Positions 1 through 8,064 of a stretch of DNA of 64,000 nt are shown here, one piece after another. The DNA is from Neorhizobium sp. UBA3556 (lineage in GTDB: Bacteria > Pseudomonadota > Alphaproteobacteria > Rhizobiales > Rhizobiaceae). Every line of letters starts with the position of its first letter. Position 1 is the first letter of the stretch. A model generated the notes under the pieces. The model did no database searches and was not told the origin of the DNA. It saw only the letters and a list, made by a program, of their open reading frames with translations. Position numbers and translations under genes: made by a program. The stretch is from assembly GCA_002376235.1 (NCBI GenBank), contig DFNX01000009.1, positions 61,679-125,678 of the forward strand, written 5' to 3'.

Positions 1-2
1 CC

Positions 3-899
3 TGCGAACGCGACGGCTCGCTCAGCCACGGCATCTTCCGCATGGCGGGTTACGTCTCGTCGCTCAACAGCGGCTGGGTCGATGGCAAGGCGATCCCTGA
101 AGTGGAGGATGTCGGCCCCGCCTTCGTCCGCGTCGACGCCAAGGGCGGCTTCACCCAGCCGGCCATGCTTGCCGCGCGTCCGCTGCTGATCGAAAAGGTG
201 AAAGAGAATGGCGTCGCCGTGCTCGCCATCCGCCGCTCCCACCATTTCAGCGCGCTCTGGCCGGATGTAGAACCCTTTGCCGAAGAGGGTCTGGTTGCCT
301 TAAGCGTCGTCAACAGCATGGCCTGCGTCGTACCTTATGGCGGCAAAAAAGCCGTGTTCGGCACCAATCCCATCGCTTTCGCTTCGCCGCGCGCAGGCGC
401 TGCTCCCTTCGTCTTCGACCAGGCGTCGAGCGCCATCGCTCACGGCGACGTGCAGATCGCCGCCCGCGCCGGCCATGACCTGAAGCCCGGAATGGGTGTC
501 GATCGCGAAGGCCAACCGACCAATGATCCGAAAGCCATTCTCGATGGTGGCGCGCTGCTACCCTTCGGCGGCCACAAGGGCAATTCCATCGCCCTGATGG
601 TCGAGATCCTGAGTGCCGCGCTTACCGGCGGTTATTTCTCCGGCGAATTCGACTGGAGCGGTCACAAGGGCGCGCAGACACCGTTCACCGGCCAGTTCTT
701 CATCGTCATCGATCCCGCCCGTGGCGGTAACGACGTCTTCGCCGAACGTGTCGCAGGCATCTGCGATCTCGTGCTGGAAGCAGGTCAGGAGCGTCTGCCC
801 GGTGACCGCCGTCATGTCACCCGCGCCAAAGCGAAGAAAGACGGAATTCCGCTATCGGCCGAAAATCATGGAAAGCTCAAGGCGTTGGCCGAAGGTTAA
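3..899 (+). CDS. Malate/L-lactate dehydrogenase family oxidoreductase (Ldh_2), 5' end cut by window
   Basis: NAD(P)-dependent oxidoreductase of the Ldh_2 family, which reduces 2-oxo acids or cyclic imino acids in the cytoplasm. The frame is open from base 3 and reads SHGIFR before the first in-window ATG (base 42). This is the family's N-terminal motif, so the true start lies left of the window and roughly 40-50 residues are missing; 298 are visible. Conserved features seen are the RRSHHFSALW segment, which carries the family's active-site histidine region, the GTNPIAFA segment, and GHKGNSIALMVEIL near the C-terminus. The gene ends 7 bases before the convergent SDR gene. The substrate cannot be told from sequence; malate, ureidoglycolate and piperideine-2-carboxylate are all possible in this family. 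Confidence 0.88.
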   Translation, partial: CERDGSLSHGIFRMAGYVSSLNSGWVDGKAIPEVEDVGPAFVRVDAKGGFTQPAMLAARPLLIEKVKENGVAVLAIRRSHHFSALWPDVEPFAEEGLVALSVVNSMACVVPYGGKKAVFGTNPIAFASPRAGAAPFVFDQASSAIAHGDVQIAARAGHDLKPGMGVDREGQPTNDPKAILDGGALLPFGGHKGNSIALMVEILSAALTGGYFSGEFDWSGHKGAQTPFTGQFFIVIDPARGGNDVFAERVAGICDLVLEAGQERLPGDRRHVTRAKAKKDGIPLSAENHGKLKALAEG

Positions 900-906
900 G
901 CCGGCA

Positions 907-1644
907 TCAGACATGCTGGCCGCCATTGATGTGGATCTCTGCGCCGTTGATATAGGACGACTGCTCGGTGCAGAGGAAATAGATGGTCTTGGCAACTTCG
1001 GCAGTCGTTCCGAGCCGACCTAACGGCACCTCGGCCTTTACCAGTTCATCGGTTCCCGGCGACAGGATCGATGTGGCGATCTCGCCCGGTGCGATGGCAT
1101 TGGCGCGCACGCCGCGTGGGCCGAATTCATGCGCAAGTTCGCGCGTCAGTGATGCAAGACCGGCCTTCGAGGCCGCGTAGGCGACACCCGCAAACGGATG
1201 AACTCGGGAACCGGCAATCGAGGTGACATTGACGATCGAACCGCGCGCAGCCTCAAGCTCCGGTATCAGCGCCCGCGCCAGAAGCGCCGTCGAGATGAGG
1301 TTGACGTTCAGCACCCTCGTCCATGTATCGGCATCCGTACCCGCGACACCCAGCCTTGCGCCATCCGCACCCTTGGGAGAAATCCCCGCATTGTTGACGA
1401 GCGCCGCCAGCTTTCCATCGGGCAAACGTTGCCGCACCTCTGCAACCAGGTCATCGATGCTTGAAAGAGCGGCCAGATCCGCCTGGATGTGGCTCTCTCG
1501 GGCTGATGGCCAGCGGCACTCCTCGGAAAACGGCTGCCGCGAAACCGTCAGGATACGCCAGCCATGTGCCATGAACAGCTTGACGGTCGCATGGCCAATG
1601 CCGCGACTGGCACCGGTCAGAAGCATATAGGGGGTGGTAGTCAA
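907..1644 (-). CDS. SDR family oxidoreductase
   Basis: Short-chain dehydrogenase/reductase, 245 aa, cytoplasmic and NAD(P)-dependent. The cofactor motif TGASRGIG is at about residues 10-17, NNAG at about 84-87, catalytic Ser at about 142 and YAASK (Tyr156, Lys160) follow the classical order. The C-terminal INGAEIHINGG segment is typical of 3-oxoacyl-reductase-like SDRs. I chose the TTG at 1644 because AGGGAG lies 7 nt upstream and it gives the usual length before the Rossmann motif. The open frame runs further upstream without a good ribosome site, and an ATG at 1626 would cut into the first strand. A hairpin at 1828-1855 separates it from the ABC operon upstream, so it probably has its own promoter. 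Substrate unknown. Confidence 0.85.
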   Translation of the reverse strand: MTTTPYMLLTGASRGIGHATVKLFMAHGWRILTVSRQPFSEECRWPSARESHIQADLAALSSIDDLVAEVRQRLPDGKLAALVNNAGISPKGADGARLGVAGTDADTWTRVLNVNLISTALLARALIPELEAARGSIVNVTSIAGSRVHPFAGVAYAASKAGLASLTRELAHEFGPRGVRANAIAPGEIATSILSPGTDELVKAEVPLGRLGTTAEVAKTIYFLCTEQSSYINGAEIHINGGQHV

Positions 1645-1704
1645 AGACGAACTCCCTGAAATCGACAGAACCAGCAACCGGACATTGGCCTCAAGCATGG
1701 GCCG

Positions 1705-1717
1705 TGAAACCGTTTCA
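1705..1717. promoter_or_regulatory. Candidate LacI-type operator upstream of the SDR gene
   Basis: TGAAACCGTTTCA has perfect 6-bp arms around one central base, resembling operators of LacI-family repressors. It lies about 60 bp upstream of the chosen SDR start. No LacI gene is adjacent, so the regulator would act from elsewhere. Seen in sequence; function inferred. Confidence 0.35.
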
Positions 1718-1723
1718 GCTCTG

Positions 1724-1739
1724 CTTCGCAATTGCGAAG
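1724..1739. promoter_or_regulatory. Perfect 16-bp palindrome upstream of the SDR gene
   Basis: CTTCGCAATTGCGAAG is a perfect palindrome seven bases from the neighbouring 13-bp inverted repeat. Together they suggest a control region for the leftward SDR gene. It could also form a small hairpin in a transcript reading through from the ABC operon. Confidence 0.3.
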
Positions 1740-1827
1740 AAATTGCGTTTCACGCCTGGAATTTCAACTATCAGACAATCGCCAAGATATCTTGAGACAG
1801 AACAAATCCGTTTATCCGGCACGAGAA

Positions 1828-1855
1828 AACCCTGCACCACAAGTGGTACAGGGTT
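1828..1855 (-). terminator. Hairpin terminator at the end of the peptide ABC operon
   Basis: The arms AACCCTGCACCAC and GTGGTACAGGGTT pair over 13 bp with one mismatch around a tiny loop. Read on the minus strand the stem is followed by TTTTC, as in a rho-independent terminator. It sits 27 bp past the end of the fused ATPase gene. Confidence 0.6.
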
Positions 1856-1882
1856 CGGTATACCTCCAATGGCGGCTCAGGC

Positions 1883-3529
1883 CTACGCCTGAAGATTGGC
1901 CGCCTGCGATGTCTTGCGCCCGCTCTCGATCAAAGCCTTCGTATAGTCCTCGCGCGGCGCGAGGAATATCTGCTCGGTATCGCCCTGCTCGACGATCTCG
2001 CCGCGCTTCATCACGATCGTATGGTCGCAGATCTGCCGGATGACGGCCAGATTGTGCGAGATGAACACATAGGTGAGGTTCAGTTCTGAGCGCAGTTCCT
2101 GCAGAAAGTCGAGCACCTGCGCCTGAACGGAGATATCGAGCGCCGATGTCGGCTCGTCGAGGATCAGGAGACGCGGGTTAAGCGCAATCGCACGGGCAAT
2201 GCAGACACGCTGTTTCTGGCCGCCGGAAAGCTCGTGCGGATAACGATACTTGAACATTTTCGGCAGTTGCACGATGTCGAGCAAGGCCTCGGCACGCGCC
2301 TCGATATCCCGCCGGCTCATGTTCGTCTGGATGCGTAGCGGTTCCCCGATTGCGTCGCCGATCGTGTGACGACCGTTGAGCGCCGAATGCGGGTTCTGGA
2401 AGACGAACTGCATGTGCCGGCGCATCTGCCGAAGCGGCTCGCCCGACAGACCGGAAATATTCTGCCCGTCGAAGATGATGTCGCCGGAGGTCGGCTCGAT
2501 CAGCCGCATCAGCATGCGTGCGAGCGTCGATTTACCCGATCCGCTTTCGCCGACCACGCCAAAAATCTCGCCGGTCTTCACGGCAAGACTAATCGAGTTG
2601 ACCGCCGTAAAATCGGCGCCGGACTGACTGCGATAGACCTTCTTCAGATCGATGGCTTCGAGAAGATTGCCGCGCTTCGAAGTCTTGGCCTCGGCAGGCT
2701 CCGCCGCAACCTTTTCCGGCGCGACATCAATATCCGGCACGGCGGCAAGCAGGCGCTGTGTATATTCGTGCTGCGGGCGGTTGAGGATGTCCTGTGTCAT
2801 CCCCTGCTCGACGATCTCGCCCTTGTACATGACGGCGCAGCGCTTCGCGACGGTGGCGATCGCACCGATATCATGGCTGATCATGATAACGGTGAGGTTG
2901 AGCTTCTCGACCAGCGAATTGATCAGATCCAGAACCTGCGCCTGAACCGTGACGTCGAGCGCCGTCGTCGGTTCGTCGGCAATCAGGATATCCGGCTTTC
3001 CGGCCAGCGCCATGGCGATCAGGATGCGCTGGCGCATGCCGCCCGAAAGCTGGTGCGGGTACTGCGAAAACAGCATCGACGGGTTCGGCAGGCCGACCTG
3101 ATCGAGCAGCTCCTCCGTACGGGCACGGCGTGCCACCTTGGAAGAAACGCCCTGACCTGCCGCCTTCTCATGCGCCGCGATGACATCGGAAATTTGCCGC
3201 CCTATCGAAAACAGCGGGTTGAGATAGGTCATCGGATCCTGGAAGATCATCGAGATGCGGATGCCGCGGATCTTCGTCCAGTCCTTTTCCGGCAGGTTGG
3301 TAATGTCCTGCCCGTCAAACGAAATGGAGCCTTCGACGACCTTGGAATTGCGCGGGCCGATGCCGAGCACCGAGCGTACCAGAACGGTCTTGCCCGAACC
3401 ACTCTCCCCGACGATACCGAGCGTGTCGCCACGGTTGACGGTGAGATTGATACCTTTCAGCACATGCACCGGACCATCGAACGTGCCGATATCGAGCCGG
3501 TAATCTTTGATATCAAGAAGAGCTGTCAT
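1883..3529 (-). CDS. Peptide/opine-type ABC transporter, fused double ATPase (DppD-DppF-like)
   Basis: Cytoplasmic energising subunit of a dipeptide/oligopeptide/nickel-type importer, 548 aa, with both ATPase domains in one chain. Domain 1 has Walker A GESGSGKT (41-48), signature LSGGMRQ (161-167) and Walker B ILIADEP (181-187). Domain 2 has Walker A GESGSGKST (327-335), signature LSGGQKQ (434-440) and Walker B LLILDEP (454-460). A linker rich in Ala, Glu and Lys (about 268-288) joins them. Each half ends in the usual HEYTQRL or REDYTKAL segment. The start overlaps the permease stop by 4 bp, so it is translationally coupled. Last gene of the importer operon; the fused form is common in rhizobia. 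Confidence 0.93.
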   Translation of the reverse strand: MTALLDIKDYRLDIGTFDGPVHVLKGINLTVNRGDTLGIVGESGSGKTVLVRSVLGIGPRNSKVVEGSISFDGQDITNLPEKDWTKIRGIRISMIFQDPMTYLNPLFSIGRQISDVIAAHEKAAGQGVSSKVARRARTEELLDQVGLPNPSMLFSQYPHQLSGGMRQRILIAMALAGKPDILIADEPTTALDVTVQAQVLDLINSLVEKLNLTVIMISHDIGAIATVAKRCAVMYKGEIVEQGMTQDILNRPQHEYTQRLLAAVPDIDVAPEKVAAEPAEAKTSKRGNLLEAIDLKKVYRSQSGADFTAVNSISLAVKTGEIFGVVGESGSGKSTLARMLMRLIEPTSGDIIFDGQNISGLSGEPLRQMRRHMQFVFQNPHSALNGRHTIGDAIGEPLRIQTNMSRRDIEARAEALLDIVQLPKMFKYRYPHELSGGQKQRVCIARAIALNPRLLILDEPTSALDISVQAQVLDFLQELRSELNLTYVFISHNLAVIRQICDHTIVMKRGEIVEQGDTEQIFLAPREDYTKALIESGRKTSQAANLQA

Positions 3530-4464
3530 CGGTCGCGGCTCCTTGGGTCGAGAATGTCACGCAGGCCATCGCCCAGCAGGTTGAAGCCAAGCACGGTGAG
3601 GAAGATCGCGGCACCGGGAAAGAGCGAATACCACCACCAGTCCGGCATGTAGGTACGGGCGACCGAAATCATCGCGCCCCATTCCGGCGACGGCGGCTGG
3701 GCGCCAAGCCCGATGAAGCCGAGGCTGGCGGCAGACAGGATCGCCATGCCCATGTCCATGCTCATCTTGACGATGATCGGCGACATGCAGTTCGGCAGAA
3801 TGTGATGCCAAAGGATCCACGGCGTCTTCGCCCCGATCGAACGGGCGGATTCGATGAACAGCTCTTCCTTGATCGACAGCGTTTTCGCCTCGACGAGGCG
3901 CACGTAACCGGGCCACCAGACGATCGCGAGCGCCAGCACGCAATTGGTGATGCCGGGACCGAGCGCCGCGACGATGGCCAACGCCAGTGCCAGACCGGGA
4001 ACCGCGAGGAACAGTTCGGTGAAGCGCATGATCACCGCACGAACCCAGCCGCCGCGATAACCGGCAATGATGCCGAGCGTGATGCCGACGATCGCCGCGA
4101 TGCCGGTGATGACAACGCCGATCCACAGTGACGTGCGCGCACCGATGATGACGCGGGAAAAGATATCCGCGCCCATTTCATCCGTACCGAACCAGTAGGT
4201 GCTGCTCGGCGGCTGCAGCTTGGCCGACATGTTGATCGCACCGCTTGCCGCTTCCGGATAAGGCACGATCAGCGGCCCGATGGCGGCGAGCAAGAGAAAC
4301 AGCACAACGAGCGAGAGGCCCAGCATGGACGAAAAGCTCTTGCGGAACATGTGCGAATAGAGCCGCCATTGGCGGATCTGGCTGGCATGGCGCTCGCGGA
4401 AAGTGAGCGCGCGGGTATCGTCCGCGGTGGTATCGATAGGTGTCATGGGATGAGCCGTCATCAC
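3526..4464 (-). CDS. Peptide/opine-type ABC transporter permease (DppC-like)
   Basis: Inner-membrane permease, 312 aa. After a cytoplasmic N-terminus (about 40 residues) comes a first helix (SMLGLSLVVLFLLLAAIGPLI), the DppC-type YWFGTDEMGADIFSRVI segment, further membrane helices, and the EAA-type coupling loop at IESARSIGAKTPWILWHHILPN. It ends with FNLLGDGLRDILDPRSR, as in this family. It overlaps both neighbours by 4 bp, which indicates tight co-translation with the DppB-like permease and the ATPase. Confidence 0.93.
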   Translation of the reverse strand: MMTAHPMTPIDTTADDTRALTFRERHASQIRQWRLYSHMFRKSFSSMLGLSLVVLFLLLAAIGPLIVPYPEAASGAINMSAKLQPPSSTYWFGTDEMGADIFSRVIIGARTSLWIGVVITGIAAIVGITLGIIAGYRGGWVRAVIMRFTELFLAVPGLALALAIVAALGPGITNCVLALAIVWWPGYVRLVEAKTLSIKEELFIESARSIGAKTPWILWHHILPNCMSPIIVKMSMDMGMAILSAASLGFIGLGAQPPSPEWGAMISVARTYMPDWWWYSLFPGAAIFLTVLGFNLLGDGLRDILDPRSRDR

Positions 4465-5468
4465 GCTTTCCTGAGACGCGGGTCGATCCAGGCATAGGCC
4501 AGATCAACGAGGGTGTTGGCGACGATAAAGAAGAAACCGATCATCAGTGTCACGCCGACCACGGGCTTGAAGTCTGAAGACAGTGCGGACGAGACCGCAT
4601 AAAGCCCGATGCCCGGCCAGTCGAAGACTGTTTCCACCAGAACGGTGGAACCGAGCATCCAGCCGAAACGCAGGCCGATCATCGCCAACGTCGGCAGCAT
4701 GGCATTCTTCAGCGCGTAAAGCGCGATGATACGGAAGGATGAAATGCCGTGAGCGCGCGCTGCCACGATGTAATCCGACTGCAGCACTTCGATCATCTCG
4801 GCGCGGTTGACGCGCAGGATCGAGGCGAGACAGGGGAATGAAAGCACGATCGCCGGCAGGATGATATGCTGCAACGAGGTCCAGAAAGTCGAGAAATTGC
4901 CGGCAATCAGACTGTCGACCAGAAGCAGGCCAGTGACGAATTCCGGCGGGCGGGTGACGAGCGGCAGGCGCCCCGAGACGGGTAGCCATTCCAGATCGAC
5001 GGCAAACATCAGCTGCAGCAGGATGCCGAACCAGAAGGCTGGGATCGCCACACCGGAGATCGAGAAGATACGCGTCACCTGGTCGAGCGGTCCATCCTTG
5101 TAGACGGCCGACAGCATGCCGAGCGGAACGCCAATGATGATGCCGAGGAACATCGCAACGAACACCAGTTCCAGCGTCGCCGGCGCATAGCGCATCACTT
5201 CTTCCAGGACCGGCCGCGTGGTGACGATCGAGGTGCCGAGATCACCGCGAACAAGTTCGCCCATATAGACGATGAACTGTTCCGGCAGCGACTTGTCGAG
5301 ACCGTATTCGGTGCGGATCGTCGCAACCATGTCCTCGGTCGCATTGGGACCGGCCACGAGACGGGCGGGATCGCCGGGCGCGACATTGGTGATGAGGAAT
5401 GTCAGCGCGGCTATGCCGATCATCGTGCCGACCAGCGTCAGCAACTTTCGGAAGGCGAATGTCAGCAT
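4461..5468 (-). CDS. Peptide/opine-type ABC transporter permease (DppB-like)
   Basis: Inner-membrane permease, 335 aa, the first of the two permeases. The N-terminal helix is followed by the family segment FLITNVAPGDPARLVAGPNA and a periplasmic stretch (YGLDKSLPEQFIVYMGELVRGDLG). The coupling loop lies around VAARAHGISSFRIIALYALKNAMLP. The C-terminus DLAYAWIDPRLRKA is canonical. It lies 97 bp downstream of the binding-protein gene and overlaps the DppC-like gene by 4 bp. Confidence 0.93.
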   Translation of the reverse strand: MLTFAFRKLLTLVGTMIGIAALTFLITNVAPGDPARLVAGPNATEDMVATIRTEYGLDKSLPEQFIVYMGELVRGDLGTSIVTTRPVLEEVMRYAPATLELVFVAMFLGIIIGVPLGMLSAVYKDGPLDQVTRIFSISGVAIPAFWFGILLQLMFAVDLEWLPVSGRLPLVTRPPEFVTGLLLVDSLIAGNFSTFWTSLQHIILPAIVLSFPCLASILRVNRAEMIEVLQSDYIVAARAHGISSFRIIALYALKNAMLPTLAMIGLRFGWMLGSTVLVETVFDWPGIGLYAVSSALSSDFKPVVGVTLMIGFFFIVANTLVDLAYAWIDPRLRKA

Positions 5469-5565
5469 CGTCTTCTCCGTTTGTTATGATTGGCGCATGG
5501 CCCGCGGTAGGGAAAGCGGACCATGCGCGCTATTCTGGCTTACTAGAGGGGACTTCAGCCAGTGT

Positions 5566-7158
5566 TTATTCGGCCTTCACCCACAGCGGGTAGATGTCGA
5601 CTTCGCCGGTGAACCGGACAGGGCTGAACTGAAAACCCTGCAGATAGTCACGACGCGCCCAGCGGCGGTTCTGCAGCATGCCGAACACTTCCGGCTGGTC
5701 TGCGACGATCTGTGTCTGGATGTCGGCATAGAGTTTTGCGCGCTCATCCCAGTTCGACGAGGAGCGGGCCTTGTCGATCATCTCGGTGACCTTCGGATTG
5801 TCGTAGAACATCATCGCGAAATACTGGCCCCAGCTGTTCTTGTGATACTGGTAGGCGACAGCGTCCGGATCGGTCGAAACCGGGGTCGTGTAGACCGAGG
5901 TCATCGCAGCCGAGGTCTCGACCTTGGAGCCGTTGGCGACCATGTTCGGCCACTGTTCCGGCTTGATCTCGACATTGATGTTGAGCGGCTTCAGGCTGTC
6001 GAGCAGCACGAGACCGATGCGGCGGGCTTCTTCGAGACCGGCAACGTGAACGTAAGGCAGGGTGATGCCACCGTTCGGGTAACCGGACTTCGCCAGATAT
6101 TCCTTGGCCTTGGCAATATCCTGACGCGGAATGCCGGGCACGTCGATATGGCCCTTCATCGCATCCGGGATCGGGCTCGTTTCGAGCGACGCGGCACCGT
6201 TATAGACCTGGATCAGCGCATCATAGTCCATCGCATAGGCAATTGCCTTGCGCAGGTTGATATCGGCGGTCGGCCCCTGCTGCGTGTTGAACTTGATGCC
6301 GAAGGTGGTCATGCCCTTGTGGTCTTCGATGGCGATGCCCTTGGCACGCGCGATCTGGACATAGTCGTCCGGCGTCAGGCCTTCGACGATATCGGCTTCG
6401 CCGCGCTGGAGAGCAGCCTTCTGGGCGGCGGGCTCGCGGATGATCTTGTAGATCACTCCGGCCGGACGGTTTGCATCGCCCTGTGGCCAGCCCTTCCAAT
6501 AATCGGCAACGGCTTCGGCTTCATAAAGAACATTCGGTTCCCAGCGGCCGAGTTTGAACGGGCCGGAACCGGCTTCGTTGTCGGTCAGCCACTTCTGGCC
6601 GTAGTCGCCGTCAACTTCATTGGCCTTAACCTGGGCCGGGTTGACGATGTACCACCAGGGCAGGAAGGAGAGGAAAGGCGTGTAAGGAGCCTTCAGCTCG
6701 AACTTGACGGTATAGTCGTCAACGACGCTGATGCCTTCCGGCGCCAGAAAGTCCTTGAGCATCCAGGCGACGCCCTTGTTGAGCTTCAGGCCGCGCTCGA
6801 AGGAATAACGGATAGCTTCGGCATTCACCGGATCGCCATTGTGGAACTTGGCATTCTTGACCAGGTGGAAGGTCCAGGTCTTGCCGTCTTCGCTGGTTTC
6901 CCACTTTTCAGCGAGCCACGGCTTGATGACGGCCGGATCGCCCTCGTACTTGACCAGCGCGTCATAGACGGCCTGCTGCATCATGCGGGTCGACCAGTCG
7001 TAGCGGATATGCGGATCGAGAACCGGAATAGCCTGGCGGCCGCCGACCACGATGACATTACCCTTGTCGGTGCGCTCGAAAGCGCTGGCAGGGGTGGCAA
7101 GAACCGACGAGGCGAGAAGCCCCGCGATTGCGATATTCCTGATGATTTTGCCGAACAT
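5566..7158 (-). CDS. ABC transporter substrate-binding protein, family 5 (SBP_bac_5)
   Basis: Periplasmic solute receptor, 530 aa, with a Sec signal peptide (basic start, hydrophobic core IAIAGLLASSVLATP, cleavage after ASA near residue 26). The body follows the family-5 pattern: WSTRMMQQAVYDALVKY, LAEKWETSEDGKTWTFHLVKNAKFHNGDPVNAEAI split over the first 120 residues, then NTQQGPTADINLRKAIAYAMDYDAL in the middle. Family members bind peptides, opines, nickel complexes and other small polar ligands. Its position between aroM and the permeases, across from the hydantoinase/DUF917 pair, suggests a cyclic amide or amino-acid derivative as ligand; that is inference. Confidence 0.93.
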   Translation of the reverse strand: MFGKIIRNIAIAGLLASSVLATPASAFERTDKGNVIVVGGRQAIPVLDPHIRYDWSTRMMQQAVYDALVKYEGDPAVIKPWLAEKWETSEDGKTWTFHLVKNAKFHNGDPVNAEAIRYSFERGLKLNKGVAWMLKDFLAPEGISVVDDYTVKFELKAPYTPFLSFLPWWYIVNPAQVKANEVDGDYGQKWLTDNEAGSGPFKLGRWEPNVLYEAEAVADYWKGWPQGDANRPAGVIYKIIREPAAQKAALQRGEADIVEGLTPDDYVQIARAKGIAIEDHKGMTTFGIKFNTQQGPTADINLRKAIAYAMDYDALIQVYNGAASLETSPIPDAMKGHIDVPGIPRQDIAKAKEYLAKSGYPNGGITLPYVHVAGLEEARRIGLVLLDSLKPLNINVEIKPEQWPNMVANGSKVETSAAMTSVYTTPVSTDPDAVAYQYHKNSWGQYFAMMFYDNPKVTEMIDKARSSSNWDERAKLYADIQTQIVADQPEVFGMLQNRRWARRDYLQGFQFSPVRFTGEVDIYPLWVKAE

Positions 7159-7208
7159 ATAGTTCCCTCTCTTATTAGACGGCTTTAGATCAGACTGACT
7201 TTCAACCC

Positions 7209-7901
7209 TTAGAGCATCTGACGGACGACACCCGCCACCAACCGGCGCGACAGAAGCACCGGCGCATCGATGGATTTGCGCACCGCCTCATGCATCTCGG
7301 CCGAATAGCCCATGCAATGCATGACGATGAGATCGCAGCCTTCCAGCAGCTTCGCCCGCTCACTCATTTCGTCACCGGCATAAGGCGATGCGGAAACGAG
7401 GCTCGGATTGCCCGGCAGCACATGGCGCTCTTCGAAATCCTGGATCTGCCGCTCAAGCGGCACGATGACGCCGAGCTTGCGGGCAGAAGCCGCAAGCGCC
7501 TCGACGGTAGAATCGACAATCCGCTGGGCCTCGACCACGAGCGTATTCTTCAGCGGCTCGATCTTCGTGCCGGTGCAAAGCAAAACAATCAGATCAAAAC
7601 CTTCGCCATCGATCTTCTGAAGCAGGACGTTCAGCTTCTCTTCCGTCAGCGCCTTCGAAGAAACGATCTCCTCGCCACTGGCAAGCCGGGTCGCAAACGA
7701 ATGCTCGCCATCTCTGGCGCGCATCGCATCGAGTTCCGCCGGGCTCATGCCGTCCAGCACGCCGAACTCTTCATGCACGATCCGGCCTTCCGACAGACCG
7801 ACGGTAATCTCGGCCATCATTTCAGGTACGAGGTCGACGCGGGGCGTCTGACCGATAGTCACGAAGGCAATCTTTGATGTGGAAGGCATGCTCTCGTTCA
7901 T
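7209..7901 (-). CDS. AroM family protein
   Basis: 230-aa cytoplasmic protein of the AroM family (PF07302); no reaction has been established for the family as far as I recall. The N-terminus IAFVTIGQTPRVDLVPEM and the central LGVIVPLE segment match AroM. Two parallel segments carry cysteines in similar settings: DLIVLLCTGTK (Cys109) and DLIVMHCMGYS (Cys196). This resembles the paired active-site cysteines of aspartate/glutamate/hydantoin racemases, a comparison made from memory. The ATG at 7901 directly abuts AGGGA; an alternative start is the ATG at 7889. It is the first gene of the leftward importer operon and has a 20-bp inverted repeat 52 nt upstream that matches the one before the DUF917 gene. 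Confidence 0.82.
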   Translation of the reverse strand: MNESMPSTSKIAFVTIGQTPRVDLVPEMMAEITVGLSEGRIVHEEFGVLDGMSPAELDAMRARDGEHSFATRLASGEEIVSSKALTEEKLNVLLQKIDGEGFDLIVLLCTGTKIEPLKNTLVVEAQRIVDSTVEALAASARKLGVIVPLERQIQDFEERHVLPGNPSLVSASPYAGDEMSERAKLLEGCDLIVMHCMGYSAEMHEAVRKSIDAPVLLSRRLVAGVVRQML

Positions 7902-7953
7902 TCCCTGCTTTATCTTGTTGGCAGGGAGCCTAGCGCTCGAATACGCGACTTCA

Positions 7954-7973
7954 CTATAGGGTAATGCCCCTAG
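7954..7973. promoter_or_regulatory. 20-bp inverted repeat upstream of aroM (copy 1 of shared operator)
   Basis: Read toward aroM (minus strand) the site is CTAGGGGCATTACCCTATAG. It is 17/20 identical to the copy at 9096-9115 read toward the DUF917 gene, and the differences fall only in the spacer. The ATG lies 52 nt downstream, and GCTAGGCTC begins about 19 nt after the site. LuxR-type regulators often bind such roughly 20-bp dyads near -42, which would suit an activator. However, TATAGT at the site's downstream edge resembles a -10 box, which would make it a repressor site. Probable target of the AroM-LuxR protein. Confidence 0.7.
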
Positions 7974-8064
7974 TGGGTAACAATTCGGAAAGATCTTTTA
8001 CGATCATTTTTTAGGCAAATCACGTTTTTCACGCAATTTTCTTACTCAATTTCGATTATTTTTG

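Noticed and set aside
1883..3529. Double ATPase as an artificial fusion of two genes
   Set aside because: The linker is in frame with normal composition, and fused DppD-DppF proteins are common in rhizobia.
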